Below are positions 7,286-17,623 of a stretch of 44,255 bases of DNA, one piece after another. The notes below the pieces were generated by a model that had not been told where the DNA came from, ran no database searches, and saw nothing but the letters and a program-made list of their open reading frames with translations. The stretch lies in assembly GCA_016930915.1 (NCBI GenBank), contig JAFGFU010000023.1, forward strand, positions 1 to 44,255. The letters run 5' to 3'. The first letter of the stretch is position 1. The number at the start of each line of letters is the position of its first letter. The stretch is from Campylobacterales bacterium (GTDB taxonomy: Bacteria; Campylobacterota; Campylobacteria; Campylobacterales; Sulfurospirillaceae). The position numbers were made by a program, and so were the translations under genes.

Positions 7286-9361
7286 TTGAAGACATTAACA
7301 CAAAGATTGGATGACGAGAAGCTCATCAATGAATTTGAGGGACAAAGAGACTTTGAAAAAGGGAGTTGGCAATACTGGCTTATTTCAGTCATTGCTTTTT
7401 CATGGTCGCTCTACCAACTCTACATTGTTTTAGACCCAGGTAATAGTGCGCACGTTAGGTCTATTCACCTTGCTTTTGCCATCATTCTTGCTTTTTTGAT
7501 ACACTCTATGTATAAAAGCGTTACACTTAAATCAAAAATTACATGGTACGATTTTTTAATTGCCCTCATAGGTGTTACAGTAGTTCTCTATCAGTGGTAT
7601 GCTTATAGAGACTTAGCGATGCGTTCAGGTGCCTGGACACAAACTGATGTTATTGTAGGTGTTTTAACGATGCTTACTGTTCTTGAAGCCTCTCGTAGAG
7701 TCATGGGACTTCCTTTAATGATTGTTGCTATCGTTTTTCTTGCATATGACTATTTTGGTCCCTATCTTCCTGATTTGATTGCCCATAAAGGTGCTAGTCT
7801 TAATAAAATCGTTGGTCAAATGGTTCTTACAACAGAGGGTATTTTTGGTGTACCGCTAGGCGTTAGTGCTAGTTTTGTCTTTTTGTTTGTTCTCTTTGGT
7901 GCCTTACTTGATAAAGCAGGGGCTGGTGAGTATTTTATCAAACTTGCCTATACTCTTTTGGGTCGTTTTGATGGTGGTCCTGCAAAAGCTGCCGTTGCTT
8001 CTTCAGGACTAATGGGTGTTATTTCAGGCTCTTCCATTGCCAATACGGTGACCACAGGAACTTTTACCATTCCTCTTATGAAACGCTTAGGTTTTAGCGC
8101 ACACAAAGCAGCTGCAGTTGAGACAGCTTCTTCGGTTAATGGTCAATTGATGCCCCCTATTATGGGAGCCGCTGCGTTTATTATGGCAGAGTTTTTGGGG
8201 CTTGATTATACGGACGTGGTCTATGCAGCGTTTATTCCTGCGTTTACCTGTTACTTTGCTCTTTTTTATATTGTACATTTAGAGGCTAAAAAGCAAGGGA
8301 TTAAAGGCGAAGATCAAAGTGTTTTGGGGCGTGCTTTTCCGCTCTTTCTTAAAGGCTTACACTATTTTATTCCTATTTTCTTTTTGATGTATACACTGAT
8401 TATTTTAAGACAATCCGCCCAAAGTGCAGCCTTTAGTGCCATTATGTTTCTTATGATTATCATGGTAGTTCAAAAGCCTTTTAAAACGTGGATAAATAAA
8501 GAAAAGATAACTTTAGCCATTTGTTTAGAGGGTTTTTCAGATATTGGCATTGGCATGGTAAACGGCGGTAAAAATATGGTCTCAATTGCCATTGCGACTT
8601 CTGTTGCTGGAATTATCGTAGGTTCGGTTACATTAACAGGTATTGGGCTTATTTTATCTGAGGTGATTGAGCAGTTATCAGGTGGCTATATTTTGGCAAT
8701 TTTATTTATGACAGCCATTGTTTCTTTGATTTTGGGTATGGGATTGCCAACCACGGCGAATTATATCGTTATGGCGTCACTCACTGCACCTATTATTGTT
8801 GAATTGGCAGGAAACAGCGGTATTATTGTTCCTTTAATTGCGGCGCATATGTTTGTCTTTTACTTTGGTATTTTAGCCGACGATACACCCCCCGTGGGTA
8901 TGGCAGCCTATGCGGCGGCGGCTATTGCCAAGAGTGATCCTATCGTAACAGGTATTCAATCGTTTATTTATGACATACGAACAGCAGTTTTACCATTTAT
9001 GTTTTTCTTTAATAATGAACTCTTACTGATTCATAGTGTCAATCCGGAAGATCCGAATGATGTTTCAGCTTGGGTTTGGATTACCAATCCTTTAGAAATT
9101 TTAGTGATTTTTACAGGGGCTGTTTTAGGTATGTTTGCATTTACTTCTGTTACACAGAGTTTTGTTCTCATGAAAATCCACACGTTTGAGCGCATTTTAC
9201 TGATTTTGGTTGTTCCATGTATGATGCTTCCTAAAATAGTCGCAAGTTATTTAGGACTTCCATCGCATTATTTAGCTTATGCTATTGGGTTAATTCTTTA
9301 CGGAGTGGTTTATATGGGGCAGCGTATTAAGTATCAAAAAAGACATACGCTTGTAGCTTAA
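7286..9361 (+). CDS. TRAP transporter permease, fused DctQM type
   Basis: This polytopic inner-membrane protein of 691 residues combines the small (DctQ-like) and large (DctM-like) TRAP permease subunits, the arrangement usual for TAXI systems. Family landmarks are the hydrophobic N-terminal four-helix part, then GGPAKAAVASSGLMGVISGSS, VETASSVNGQLMPPIMGAAAFIMAE, LGMGLPTTANYIVMA and ADDTPPVGMAAYAAA. The last two are the repeated discontinuous-helix motifs that line the transport site. It starts at a TTG preceded by AAAGG eight bases upstream. It works with the receptor encoded upstream to import a small organic acid-like solute using an ion gradient (family knowledge). Confidence 0.93.
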   Translation: MKTLTQRLDDEKLINEFEGQRDFEKGSWQYWLISVIAFSWSLYQLYIVLDPGNSAHVRSIHLAFAIILAFLIHSMYKSVTLKSKITWYDFLIALIGVTVVLYQWYAYRDLAMRSGAWTQTDVIVGVLTMLTVLEASRRVMGLPLMIVAIVFLAYDYFGPYLPDLIAHKGASLNKIVGQMVLTTEGIFGVPLGVSASFVFLFVLFGALLDKAGAGEYFIKLAYTLLGRFDGGPAKAAVASSGLMGVISGSSIANTVTTGTFTIPLMKRLGFSAHKAAAVETASSVNGQLMPPIMGAAAFIMAEFLGLDYTDVVYAAFIPAFTCYFALFYIVHLEAKKQGIKGEDQSVLGRAFPLFLKGLHYFIPIFFLMYTLIILRQSAQSAAFSAIMFLMIIMVVQKPFKTWINKEKITLAICLEGFSDIGIGMVNGGKNMVSIAIATSVAGIIVGSVTLTGIGLILSEVIEQLSGGYILAILFMTAIVSLILGMGLPTTANYIVMASLTAPIIVELAGNSGIIVPLIAAHMFVFYFGILADDTPPVGMAAYAAAAIAKSDPIVTGIQSFIYDIRTAVLPFMFFFNNELLLIHSVNPEDPNDVSAWVWITNPLEILVIFTGAVLGMFAFTSVTQSFVLMKIHTFERILLILVVPCMMLPKIVASYLGLPSHYLAYAIGLILYGVVYMGQRIKYQKRHTLVA

Positions 9362-9363
9362 AG

Positions 9364-9388
9364 GTTGGTGGGTTAAACACCCACTAAC
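9364..9388. terminator. Bidirectional terminator between permease and radical SAM genes
   Basis: A 10-bp stem (GTTGGTGGGT with ACCCACTAAC, one G-T pair) and a five-base loop lie between the converging genes. The right arm includes the stop codon of the radical SAM gene. T-runs are weak, so efficiency is uncertain. Confidence 0.6.
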
Positions 9389-10295
9389 TTACTTTATAAA
9401 AATTAACTCCTGCAATACTTTTTACATGTAAAACATTTTCATCCACTAATGCATTAAGATTTTTCAAACTCTCTTCATCAAAACAAAGTGCTATATCTTC
9501 AAAACTTTGAGGTCTTCGTTTTAATAACGCAACAATCTCTTCCTTGCAAAAATGACGTCTCGTTGGAATGTAATTTTTCTTATATGCAATAGTAACATGT
9601 AGATTTTCAAGGAAATGGGAAAGTTCAATTAAACGCTCAATGCTCACGCCCTTAACAGCATAAGCAGGCGGGCGGTCAATAGTGCCTACATCAATACGAT
9701 CAGGTTTAATCTCTTGTAACACAGCATTAAGTGCTTGAAACTCTACCTCACTATCATTCAAGCCTTCAACAACCAATATTTCAATTACAAGCTCACCACG
9801 ATAATGCGCTCTAAACTCTTTCATTCCCTCTATAATCTTAGCAATATCAATCCCTTTATGTGCGCGATCCAATTTTTTAAAACACGTCGGATTCACACAA
9901 TCTAAAGAAAGTTTAACAATGTCTAATTTTGAGAGAATGGACTGAATTTCAGGTTGATCAATAGTGGATCCATTTGAGAGAATGAGCAGTTTATGTTCTT
10001 TTTTTATTTTCAAAATCTCATCCACTAAATGCGCTAAATCAGGATAAAGTGTCGGCTCTCCATTGGCTGTAATCGTAATAACATCTATATTCTCATACTT
10101 TAATAATGCTTCTTTAAGTTCATCTATAATCTCCTCTACCAAAGGCGCTTGACTTACTTTTTGAACCGTTTTAGCCCCTTTTAACTCACAATATAAACAA
10201 TCAAAATTACACTGTTTATTTTCAGGACTCAAGTCAATGCCTAAAGATTGTCCAAAACGCCTAGAAGTAATGGGACCGAAAATCAAAGAGCTCAT
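9384..10295 (-). CDS. Radical SAM protein, COG0731-like
   Basis: The 303-residue cytoplasmic enzyme carries the 4Fe-4S cluster motif CNFDCLYC (C29, C33, C36). The typical barrel stretches TANGEPTLYPDL, LSNGSTI and VKLSLDC follow. The C-terminal 60 residues (RRHFCKEEIVALLKRRPQSFEDI...) look like a small winged-helix domain. Proteins of this class are annotated as wyosine-like or uncharacterised Fe-S oxidoreductases; the substrate is unknown. The ATG at 10295 has an AAGGA site that overlaps the end of a TTACATGTAA copy (10305-10314). Another copy (9422) encodes Leu-His-Val in the C-terminal domain. It is separated from hemE by a terminator. Confidence 0.85.
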   Translation of the reverse strand: MSSLIFGPITSRRFGQSLGIDLSPENKQCNFDCLYCELKGAKTVQKVSQAPLVEEIIDELKEALLKYENIDVITITANGEPTLYPDLAHLVDEILKIKKEHKLLILSNGSTIDQPEIQSILSKLDIVKLSLDCVNPTCFKKLDRAHKGIDIAKIIEGMKEFRAHYRGELVIEILVVEGLNDSEVEFQALNAVLQEIKPDRIDVGTIDRPPAYAVKGVSIERLIELSHFLENLHVTIAYKKNYIPTRRHFCKEEIVALLKRRPQSFEDIALCFDEESLKNLNALVDENVLHVKSIAGVNFYKVS

Positions 10296-10321
10296 AGAAA
10301 ATCCTTACATGTAAAAAGAGG

Positions 10322-10344
10322 TTTGCCCTCAAAAAGAGGGCAAA
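10322..10344 (-). terminator. Intrinsic terminator after hemE
   Basis: A perfect 9-bp stem (TTTGCCCTC / GAGGGCAAA) with an A5 loop lies four bases after the hemE stop. On the minus strand it is followed by CCTCTTTTT. It closes the asd-yqhA-hemE operon ahead of the radical SAM gene. Confidence 0.8.
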
Positions 10345-10347
10345 AGA

Positions 10348-11373
10348 TTAGAGTTTTTTAGTGCGAGTTTGAACTTGTTTTATAAAGTATTTTGCATGTT
10401 CTACTGGAATATCTGGCAAAATACCATGCCCTAAATTAAACACATGACGCTCATTTTTCATCACCTCAATAATGTGAGAAATACCTGCATCAATCGCCTC
10501 TTTACTGTAAAGACGGGTAGGTTCCATATTGCCTTGAAGCACATATTTATGCCCTAGTTTCTCTTTAGCCAACTCCATAGGTGTTGACCAATCCACACCA
10601 AAAACATCAAATTCACCATCAATTTTATCGAGGTATCCGCTGATACCTTTAGGAAATAAAATGACAGGAACGTGCGGATATTTGCCTTTGAGATAGGCAC
10701 TTATCTCTTTCATATACGCCCAGCTAAATTCAAAATACGCATTCTCTTCGAGCGCTGCTGCCCATGAATCAAATATCATCACGACATTCGCACCACTTTG
10801 AATCTGACGCTCCATATAGCCCTTTAATACTTCTGTTACTTTAGTCAACAAGGCATGCATAAAAGCTGGGTCAGAATAAATAAGCTTTTTAACCAAAGCA
10901 TACGTTTTAGTGCCTTGCCCTTCAATCATATACGTAGCGAGCGTCCAAGGCGCACCACAAAAACCAATCAATGCTTTATCGGCTGCTAGTTTTCCACGAA
11001 TGAGGCGAATCGTCTCATACACATACGCCAAACCATCAATTGCTTTTTGCACATCAAGTTTATCAAGGTCAGCTTGATTTTTGATGGGATGTGAAAAGAC
11101 AGGTCCTTCACCTTTTAAAAACTGTAACTCCATACCCATCTCTAAAGGAACCACTAAAATATCACTAAATAAAATAGCTGCATCAACCCCTAAAATATCC
11201 ACAGGCTGAAGGGTGACTTCACACGCTTTTTGGGGGTCTTTACACAAAGAGAGAAAATCACCCGCTTGTGCTCTTACTTCCATGTACTCAGGTAAATAAC
11301 GCCCCGCTTGACGCATCATCCACACAGGTGTGTAAGGCGTTTTTTTACCAAAACATGCATCAACAAAAATCAT
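10348..11373 (-). CDS. hemE: Uroporphyrinogen decarboxylase
   Basis: It converts uroporphyrinogen III to coproporphyrinogen III in haem synthesis by removing four acetate carboxyls. The 341-residue protein has the family signatures [15 protein letters not shown] near the N-terminus, [24 protein letters not shown], and the C-terminal [11 protein letters not shown]. The start ATG overlaps the stop of the upstream YqhA-like gene by one base (TAATG), so the two are translationally coupled. It is the last gene of the asd-led operon. Confidence 0.97.
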   Translation of the reverse strand: MIFVDACFGKKTPYTPVWMMRQAGRYLPEYMEVRAQAGDFLSLCKDPQKACEVTLQPVDILGVDAAILFSDILVVPLEMGMELQFLKGEGPVFSHPIKNQADLDKLDVQKAIDGLAYVYETIRLIRGKLAADKALIGFCGAPWTLATYMIEGQGTKTYALVKKLIYSDPAFMHALLTKVTEVLKGYMERQIQSGANVVMIFDSWAAALEENAYFEFSWAYMKEISAYLKGKYPHVPVILFPKGISGYLDKIDGEFDVFGVDWSTPMELAKEKLGHKYVLQGNMEPTRLYSKEAIDAGISHIIEVMKNERHVFNLGHGILPDIPVEHAKYFIKQVQTRTKKL

Positions 11374-11882
11374 TAGTGTTTTCCACCTTTATGTAAAAAA
11401 TAGAGTCCAATAGAAAGCGTGGCAATTGAAATGGAAAAATAAAGCATCTCCAAAGCACCCTTATATTCCGTATGCAAAATACGTTGAAAAAAGCTTACAA
11501 TAAGTACCATCACAATCACTTTTGCAATCTTGTCTTTAAGCTCGTCTAAGGAGCTCACATACAGAATTTTATCGCCACCGCTCCCTTTTGCCACATCGAT
11601 ATCAGAGACAAAAAGTTCGTAAATACCAAATCCAAAAATAAGTAAAACAACTGCGATGAGATACAAATCAATTGCACCGATAATTTCAGCCACAATATCA
11701 GCATGGAAATTTTCAGGATGCACCCCTTGAAAAAAATACTGATACGTTTCTATCACAACATGGTACAAATCTGCACTACCAATTAAAAACAAAGCGAAAG
11801 ATGACAAAATACTAAAAACAACTGCTAAAAGAATGATCAGTCTGCTTGACCATAATCCCTTTTCAAAAAGTTTTTCTATCAT
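11373..11882 (-). CDS. YqhA/UPF0114-family inner-membrane protein
   Basis: The 169-residue protein has four predicted membrane segments: about 16-36, 66-86 (less certain), 103-125 and 140-165. It shows the family phrases [35 protein letters not shown] and the polar [21 protein letters not shown]. The function of UPF0114 proteins is unknown to me. It is wedged between asd and hemE with one-base stop/start overlaps on both sides, so it is co-expressed with them; the co-occurrence gives no clear functional clue. Confidence 0.85.
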   Translation of the reverse strand: MIEKLFEKGLWSSRLIILLAVVFSILSSFALFLIGSADLYHVVIETYQYFFQGVHPENFHADIVAEIIGAIDLYLIAVVLLIFGFGIYELFVSDIDVAKGSGGDKILYVSSLDELKDKIAKVIVMVLIVSFFQRILHTEYKGALEMLYFSISIATLSIGLYFLHKGGKH

Positions 11883-12910
11883 TAGGCCTCTTCTAATTTA
11901 ATCCATTTTTGTGCAATTCTTACCGCATTGGTCGCCGCACCCACACGAATCTGATCTGCTACACACCATAAATGAAGCACGTTATCACGGTTAATGTCTT
12001 TACGAATTCTTCCTACATAGGTATCATTTGTATCGGTTGAAATAATTGGCATTGGGTACTCTTTTTTGGCTGGATTATCAATCACAATAACATTTTCTGC
12101 ATTTTTAAGTGCCTCAACTGCTTTTTCAACATTAACATCTTTTTCAAAATGAATTGTAATGGCTTCAGAGTGACTTCGCATAACAGGAACACGTACACAT
12201 GTTGCACTAATTTCCATTTTTTTACCCAATATTTTTTGAGTTTCATTCACCATTTTCATCTCTTCTTTGGTGTAATCATTGTCCATAAAAACATCAATAT
12301 GAGGAATAACATTCAAAGCAATTTGGTGGGCAAATGTTTTAGGTTCACATTGATCTAATTTAAACGCAAAAAAGTCTTGCATTTGATTAACTAACTCTTC
12401 CATACCACCTTTTCCAGCACCACTTACCGCTTGGTAGGTTGCGACATCCACACGCGTAATATTAAAAAGTTCATCCAATGGCTTTAAAACTTGAACCATT
12501 TGAATGGTTGAACAATTTGGATTGGCAATAATACCTTTCGTTTGCCATTGCTCAATATCCCCAGGATTACACTCAGGAACAACCAAAGGAACATCTGCAT
12601 CCATTCTAAAATGGCTGGTATTGTCAATTACAACAGCGCCCGCTTCTGCTGCGAAGGGAGCATAATGTGCCGAAATATCACCGCCCGCACTAAAAAATGC
12701 AATTTCAACATCATTTTCTTCAAACGCTTTTTCAGTAAGTTCAAGAACTTTATAGGTTTTACCTTTTAATTCAACTTCCAAACCAACACTCTTACGGCTT
12801 GCAAGTGGAACTAAATTATTGATAGGAAAATCAACCTCTTCTAATACACGAACTAACTCTTCACCCACGGCACCCGTAGCTCCAACGATGGCTACATTGT
12901 ACTTTTTCAT
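11882..12910 (-). CDS. asd: Aspartate-semialdehyde dehydrogenase
   Basis: This NADPH-dependent enzyme makes aspartate-4-semialdehyde for lysine/diaminopimelate, threonine and methionine synthesis. In its 342 residues I see the Rossmann start VAIVGATGAVGEELVRVLEE, the active-site NPNCSTIQ (C133), and YQAVSGAGKGG. The ATG follows an AAGGT site. The position beside flgR and gyrA matches C. jejuni. A large hairpin (12936-12986) separates it from flgR, so its promoter should lie between that hairpin and 12910; I could not place it confidently. Confidence 0.97.
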   Translation of the reverse strand: MKKYNVAIVGATGAVGEELVRVLEEVDFPINNLVPLASRKSVGLEVELKGKTYKVLELTEKAFEENDVEIAFFSAGGDISAHYAPFAAEAGAVVIDNTSHFRMDADVPLVVPECNPGDIEQWQTKGIIANPNCSTIQMVQVLKPLDELFNITRVDVATYQAVSGAGKGGMEELVNQMQDFFAFKLDQCEPKTFAHQIALNVIPHIDVFMDNDYTKEEMKMVNETQKILGKKMEISATCVRVPVMRSHSEAITIHFEKDVNVEKAVEALKNAENVIVIDNPAKKEYPMPIISTDTNDTYVGRIRKDINRDNVLHLWCVADQIRVGAATNAVRIAQKWIKLEEA

Positions 12911-12935
12911 TTCTCTTACCTTGTTTTTTATATTA

Positions 12936-12986
12936 AGACTTTTTTAATAACCTAATAGCACGAATATTAAGTTATCAAAAAAGTCT
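12936..12986 (-). terminator. Long AT-rich hairpin between flgR and asd
   Basis: Two 16-base arms (AGACTTTTTTAATAAC at 12936-12951 and its near-complement at 12971-12986) pair with one mismatch, and five further inner pairs follow. The stem contains its own U-run on the minus strand. It probably terminates the gyrA-flgP-flgQ-flgR transcript. Confidence 0.7.
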
Positions 12987-12997
12987 ATTGTATTACT

Positions 12998-14161
12998 TTA
13001 TGCACTAAACCAATGACGACTTTCCAAGAAAAGATCTTCTTTGCTAATTGCCTCACCCTCACTCAATATAACAGCTCGCTCCACTACGGAAATCAACTCT
13101 CTAATATTTCCTGGCCAGCGGTAACTCATTAATGATTCAACAGCTTCTTCCGAAAAATAACGCTTTTGTAAGCCATATTTTTGAATGACTCGCTCCAAAA
13201 TCACCTCACAAATTGGCAAAATTTCTTCTTTACGTTGCCTAAGAGGAGGAATTTCAATAGGAATCGTATTGAGTCTATAATATAAATCCTCACGAAATCG
13301 CCCTTCTTTAATACTTTTTTGGATATCAGCATTGGTTGCGGAGACAATGCGCACATCAATCGGAATCTCTTTGGTTCCACCCACACGCACCATCACACGC
13401 TCTTGAATAACCCTAAGAAGTTTAGCTTGCAACATCATAGGCATTTCACCAATTTCATCTAAAAAAAGTGTTCCGCCATTGGCAACTTCAAAATACCCTT
13501 TTTTTTCAGCAATTGCGTCTGTAAATGCCCCTTTTTCATACCCAAAAAGCTCACTTTCCAACAAATTTTCAGGAATTGCCGCCATATTAATGGCGACAAA
13601 AGGGTTTTTAGCACGTGGAGAGTTTTTGTGAACATAATTCGCAAATAACTCTTTACCCACACCACTCTCACCTAAAAGAAGTACGCTTACATCTGTTTTG
13701 GCAGCTTTCCTTGCAATATTTAATGCTTTTTCAAGTTCTGGTGATGTTGCAATAAAATCACCTGCATCCTCTTTCGTCGTATCTATTTTTTCAAAACTCT
13801 CTTTAACTTTCGTTCGAATTTTATCATGGCGCTTAATTGCTTCTACAAGTGTTTCAATTTCAAATGGCTTGGTAAGAAAATCTTTCACACCCAAACGAAC
13901 CGATTCAATGGCACGACTCAATGTTGCATTACCCGTAATGACAATCACATCATACTGACCATCAAGTTTTTTAATAAACTCAATGCCATCCATCCCAGGC
14001 ATATTGATATCTGTGACAATCAAATCTACACTAGTATCAATTTTTTTAAGAGCATCTAAAGCACTTTTATAGGTCGATATTTTAAATTCTGCATATTCCC
14101 CTAGAGCAATTTCCAGAGATTTTCTCATATTAATATCATCTTCTACAATGGCAACGTGCAT
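12998..14161 (-). CDS. flgR: FlgR-type sigma54 response regulator without a DNA-binding domain
   Basis: This is an NtrC-family activator of sigma54 (RpoN) flagellar genes. The receiver domain (1-120) has the phosphoacceptor D51, T76 and K98. The AAA+ domain has Walker A GESGVGKE (164-171), a sigma54-contact loop GAFTDA (211-216), Walker B TLFLDE (D235, E236) and an arginine-rich sensor region. The protein stops at 387 residues with no C-terminal Fis-type helix-turn-helix. This is the state known for Helicobacter pylori FlgR, which activates from solution. The loop reads GAFTDA where GAFTGA is usual. The partner kinase FlgS is not in the window. It is downstream of flgP/flgQ, as in C. jejuni. 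Confidence 0.92.
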   Translation of the reverse strand: MHVAIVEDDINMRKSLEIALGEYAEFKISTYKSALDALKKIDTSVDLIVTDINMPGMDGIEFIKKLDGQYDVIVITGNATLSRAIESVRLGVKDFLTKPFEIETLVEAIKRHDKIRTKVKESFEKIDTTKEDAGDFIATSPELEKALNIARKAAKTDVSVLLLGESGVGKELFANYVHKNSPRAKNPFVAINMAAIPENLLESELFGYEKGAFTDAIAEKKGYFEVANGGTLFLDEIGEMPMMLQAKLLRVIQERVMVRVGGTKEIPIDVRIVSATNADIQKSIKEGRFREDLYYRLNTIPIEIPPLRQRKEEILPICEVILERVIQKYGLQKRYFSEEAVESLMSYRWPGNIRELISVVERAVILSEGEAISKEDLFLESRHWFSA

Positions 14162-14188
14162 ACTTAAATATTCCTGCTTAAAAGAGTT

Positions 14189-14578
14189 TTACCGAATGGT
14201 TTTTATGGTAGCGAATTCATCTTTAAAATCTACTGTAAAACGGACAGGTTCAATGACAAGCTCAACTCTGTCGTTGCCGTGTTTTAGGTACTGTTCTCTG
14301 CGAGAAAGGAGATGTGTTGAGAGAGGGTAAAAACACGGAAGAATTTCATCATAATGTTTTCGAAGAAACTGCTCTAAGGGAAGCTTTTGTGTATTATAAA
14401 GCGGAAGTGTGCATAACACTTTTGCTTCACCTTCATAAGGAACACTTACTGAGGCAATATTTTTTTGCTCATATACAACAAGAGCGTTTACAGTCACAAT
14501 TTTGTAGGAAAACCAAAAAAGTTCACTGCAAAAAAGCCCTTGTGCAAGAACGACTAGTAAGCAAAAAGTTCGTGCCAC
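14189..14578 (-). CDS. flgQ: FlgQ-like exported flagellar protein
   Basis: This small protein (129 residues) has a hydrophobic N-terminus (ARTFCLLVVLAQGLFC) that fits a signal peptide; the rest is soluble with no motif I recognise. I name it from position: it sits between the LPP20-like lipoprotein and flgR, exactly where C. jejuni has flgQ, which is needed for the basal disk and motility. The only plausible start is a GTG at 14578 inside the end of flgP (25-base overlap) without a clear ribosome site, so translation is probably coupled to flgP. Sequence similarity to known FlgQ could not be tested here. Confidence 0.7.
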   Translation of the reverse strand: MARTFCLLVVLAQGLFCSELFWFSYKIVTVNALVVYEQKNIASVSVPYEGEAKVLCTLPLYNTQKLPLEQFLRKHYDEILPCFYPLSTHLLSRREQYLKHGNDRVELVIEPVRFTVDFKDEFATIKTIR

Positions 14579-14991
14579 CTACGTGCGCTCATTGTGATTT
14601 CCATACGAACACTGTACAAACCATCTTTTAACGTAGCATCTGTAATGGCTGCATCTTTTACGAGTGCATTAACAGAGGCAACAATACGTGAATCCTTCAA
14701 TGCCGCATCTTTAACGGTCTCATTTGAATTAATTTTTACGCCGTATAGTTTTTCGCCCAACTGGCGATAGCCATCCGTAATAGCTGCTCGTTTTGCCAAA
14801 GCAATGGCCTGAGCTGGAGAAACCGTATTTTGTGGTGCAATGCCCTCACCATAGACAACAAAAGATTTCTCATTACTAAAATCATACGCTGCAGCTTTTG
14901 GATCTTTCACAGGCGCTTCTTTACTGGAACATCCAGAGACCAATATGACCAAACCCAAGCTTGCCAAAAGTGTTATAAACCATCTACTCAT
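14554..14991 (-). CDS. flgP: FlgP-like LPP20-family outer-membrane lipoprotein
   Basis: This 145-residue lipoprotein has a signal sequence ending in the lipobox LVSGC (C21). A compact domain follows with SPAQAIALAKRAAITDGYRQLGEKLYG, typical of the LPP20 family. In C. jejuni FlgP forms the large basal disk under the flagellar motor. I chose the ATG at 14991 because AAAGGTG lies six bases before it; the in-frame ATG at 15027 would place a charged stretch before the signal peptide. It lies 39 bases downstream of gyrA on the same strand and overlaps flgQ. Confidence 0.88.
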   Translation of the reverse strand: MSRWFITLLASLGLVILVSGCSSKEAPVKDPKAAAYDFSNEKSFVVYGEGIAPQNTVSPAQAIALAKRAAITDGYRQLGEKLYGVKINSNETVKDAALKDSRIVASVNALVKDAAITDATLKDGLYSVRMEITMSARRWHELFAY

Positions 14992-15030
14992 GCATACACC
15001 TTTAAATATTTTTATTTTTTTAAGCAACTA

Positions 15031-17568
15031 CTATTCCAACTCTTCACTGGCAGGATTTTCATCCGAAAGCAAAGAAACGTCCTGTGTTGCACTCTCTTCG
15101 TCTATTCCTTCAATGTCTAACTCCTCATCCTCTTCTTTAGGACAACGTGCAAGACTCTGAACCACATCTTTACCTTCAACAGAAACTACTTTTACGCCAC
15201 TGGTATTACGTCCCGCTTTTCGGATGGTTTCCATATCGACACGGATCATTTTACCACTACTGGTGAGTGCCATCAAATCTTTATCTTCATCCACAATAAC
15301 AACACCCACTAAATCGGCTGTTTTTGGTGTAAGTTTCATAGCAATAACACCTTTACCACCACGATTTTGCAGTCGATACTCTTCAGCTGTTGTTCGCTTA
15401 CCAATACCTTTTTCTGTTACTGTTAAAAGCTCTTCTTGGTCGTTATAAATAACCGCTGCACCTACAACACAATCATTCTCTTCTTTGAAACGAATACCTG
15501 TCACACCACGTGCTGTTCGTCCAATTTCACGTGCATCACCCACTTCAAAACGAATACACATACCTTTTTTTGTCACAATAAAGAGATTTTTCGCCTCTTG
15601 CGTCACAATTTTAGCCGTTACTAAGCCATCATCATCATCTAAGGTAATGGCTCTCACACCTACGGAGCGAATATTTTTAAACTCACTTAAATTAGTACGT
15701 TTAATGACACCATTTTTGGTAAAGAACGCCAATGATTTGGTTTCATCAAAATCTGTCGTTGGAATAATTGCCATAATTTTTTCATCGGCTTGTAGCTGAA
15801 TCAAATTGACAACTGCTTTTCCTTTTGCAGTACGACTTCCCTCAGGAATTTTATACACTTTTAACCAGTAGAGCTGCCCACGGTCTGTTACAAACATCAA
15901 GGTATCGTGCGTGTCAGAGACGAAGAAATTTTCAATAAAATCATCATCATAGGTAGTAACAGCAATTTTACCTTTGCCACCACGTTTTTGTTTTTCATAC
16001 TGTTTGAGAGGAACTCGTTTAATGTACCCACGGTGCGTAATGGTCACAACCATTGGCTCATTGGCAATCAAATCTTCTACGTCAATATCATCATAATCAT
16101 CCACAATTTCAGTAATACGTTTAGATTTGAACTTATCTTTTAGCTCAACAAGTTCTTCTTTAATAAGATTGTTTAACAATGCTTCACTACGTAAAATGTC
16201 ACTCAAACGCTGAATTTCAAGTAACAATTCTGCCAATTCATTTTCAATTTTATCTCTCTCAAGTCCTGTAAGACGTTGAAGTCGCATATCTAAAATGGCA
16301 CCTGCTTGAACTTCACTCAGGTTAAAACGCTCAATCAAGCCATCTTTTGCACTTTTGGTATCCGCACTGCCTTTAATGAGCGCAATGATTTCATCGATAT
16401 TATCCAGAGCGATTTTTAAACCCTCTAAAATGTGCGCTTTGGCTTTAGCTTTTTCAAGTTCAAAAATGGTACGGCGAATAATAACCGTTTTTCGGTGACG
16501 TAAAAAGAGTTTTAATAACTCAATTAAGGTAAAGATTTTCGGCTCTTTATTTTGAATCGCAAGTAAAATCACACCAAATGTGACTTCAAGATTGGTGGAT
16601 TTATAGAGATTATTGAGAACAATATCACTCATCGCTTCACGTTTGAGCTCGATGACCAAACGAATACCATCTCTATCACTCTCATCACGAATTTCGCTAA
16701 TACCTTCTATCATTTTCTCTTTAACAAGCCCTACAATTTGCTCAATAAGGCGAACTTTATTGACTTGATATGGCAACTCATCAATGACAATAATGTCTTT
16801 ATTCCCTTTTTTCTCAATATGCACTTTTGAACGAATACGCACACGACCTCGCCCCGTACGATATGCTTCTAAAATACCTTTTTTACCAAAAATAATACCA
16901 CTCGTTGGAAAATCTGGCCCTTTAATAAACTCCATAATCTCTTCTAGCGTTGCATCTGGATTCTCAATTAAAAGTAAGAGTGCGTCTAAAAGCTCATCCA
17001 AACAATGCGGAGGAATATTGGTCGCCATACCAACGGCAATACCGCTTGAACCATTTAAAAGTAAGTTAGGTACACGGCTTGGTAGAACATCAGGCTCAAT
17101 CATACTGTCATCGTAGTTAGGTACAAAATCAACCGTATCTTTGTCCAAATCACGCAATAACTCTTCTGCAAGGACTGTCATACGAGCTTCGGTATAACGC
17201 ATTGCAGCAGCACTATCGCCATCAATGGAGCCAAAGTTTCCTTGACCATCGACCATAGGAATACGCATAGAAAAGGGTTGAGCCATACGAACAAGAGCAT
17301 CATACACCGCTGTATCACCGTGTGGGTGGTACTTACCGATAACATCACCCACGATACGGGCTGATTTTTTATAGGGACTTCGTGAAGAAATGGCAAGGTC
17401 GTTCATTGCATACAAAATTCTTCGATGTACAGGCTTTAAACCATCACGTGCGTCAGGAAGCGCACGCCCGATGATAACGCTCATTGAATAATCAAGATAA
17501 CTGGTCTTTATCGATTCTTCGATATTAATTGTTTTAATATCTTGGTTGGTATTGAAAATATTGTCCAT
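15031..17568 (-). CDS. gyrA: DNA gyrase subunit A
   Basis: This is the DNA breakage-reunion subunit of gyrase, which introduces negative supercoils. The 845-residue protein has the catalytic tyrosine Y125 in [10 protein letters not shown]. The quinolone-determining region reads [17 protein letters not shown] with T86 and D90, the wild-type state for this phylum. The C-terminal beta-pinwheel contains the gyrase-specific QKRGGKGK box. The tail is acidic. No TTACATGTAA copies occur in this long essential gene. A -10 box lies close upstream. It heads the gyrA-flgP-flgQ-flgR block. Confidence 0.98.
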   Translation of the reverse strand: MDNIFNTNQDIKTINIEESIKTSYLDYSMSVIIGRALPDARDGLKPVHRRILYAMNDLAISSRSPYKKSARIVGDVIGKYHPHGDTAVYDALVRMAQPFSMRIPMVDGQGNFGSIDGDSAAAMRYTEARMTVLAEELLRDLDKDTVDFVPNYDDSMIEPDVLPSRVPNLLLNGSSGIAVGMATNIPPHCLDELLDALLLLIENPDATLEEIMEFIKGPDFPTSGIIFGKKGILEAYRTGRGRVRIRSKVHIEKKGNKDIIVIDELPYQVNKVRLIEQIVGLVKEKMIEGISEIRDESDRDGIRLVIELKREAMSDIVLNNLYKSTNLEVTFGVILLAIQNKEPKIFTLIELLKLFLRHRKTVIIRRTIFELEKAKAKAHILEGLKIALDNIDEIIALIKGSADTKSAKDGLIERFNLSEVQAGAILDMRLQRLTGLERDKIENELAELLLEIQRLSDILRSEALLNNLIKEELVELKDKFKSKRITEIVDDYDDIDVEDLIANEPMVVTITHRGYIKRVPLKQYEKQKRGGKGKIAVTTYDDDFIENFFVSDTHDTLMFVTDRGQLYWLKVYKIPEGSRTAKGKAVVNLIQLQADEKIMAIIPTTDFDETKSLAFFTKNGVIKRTNLSEFKNIRSVGVRAITLDDDDGLVTAKIVTQEAKNLFIVTKKGMCIRFEVGDAREIGRTARGVTGIRFKEENDCVVGAAVIYNDQEELLTVTEKGIGKRTTAEEYRLQNRGGKGVIAMKLTPKTADLVGVVIVDEDKDLMALTSSGKMIRVDMETIRKAGRNTSGVKVVSVEGKDVVQSLARCPKEEDEELDIEGIDEESATQDVSLLSDENPASEELE

Positions 17569-17596
17569 TCACTAACCTTATTATGTAGTATGTTCT

Positions 17597-17602
17597 ATTT
17601 TA
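17597..17602 (-). promoter_or_regulatory. Probable -10 box of the gyrA promoter
   Basis: On the minus strand GCTAAAATAG contains TAAAAT, about 29 bases before the gyrA start. The same GCTAAAATA string precedes prs. No -35 consensus is visible, which is normal in this phylum. The RAYT element ends only 21 bases upstream of this box. Confidence 0.55.
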
Positions 17603-17623
17603 GCGCCCTTTTCCTTTCTTTTC

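Noticed and set aside
15031-17568. Quinolone-resistance change in gyrA
   Set aside because: Positions T86 and D90 are the wild-type residues for this phylum.
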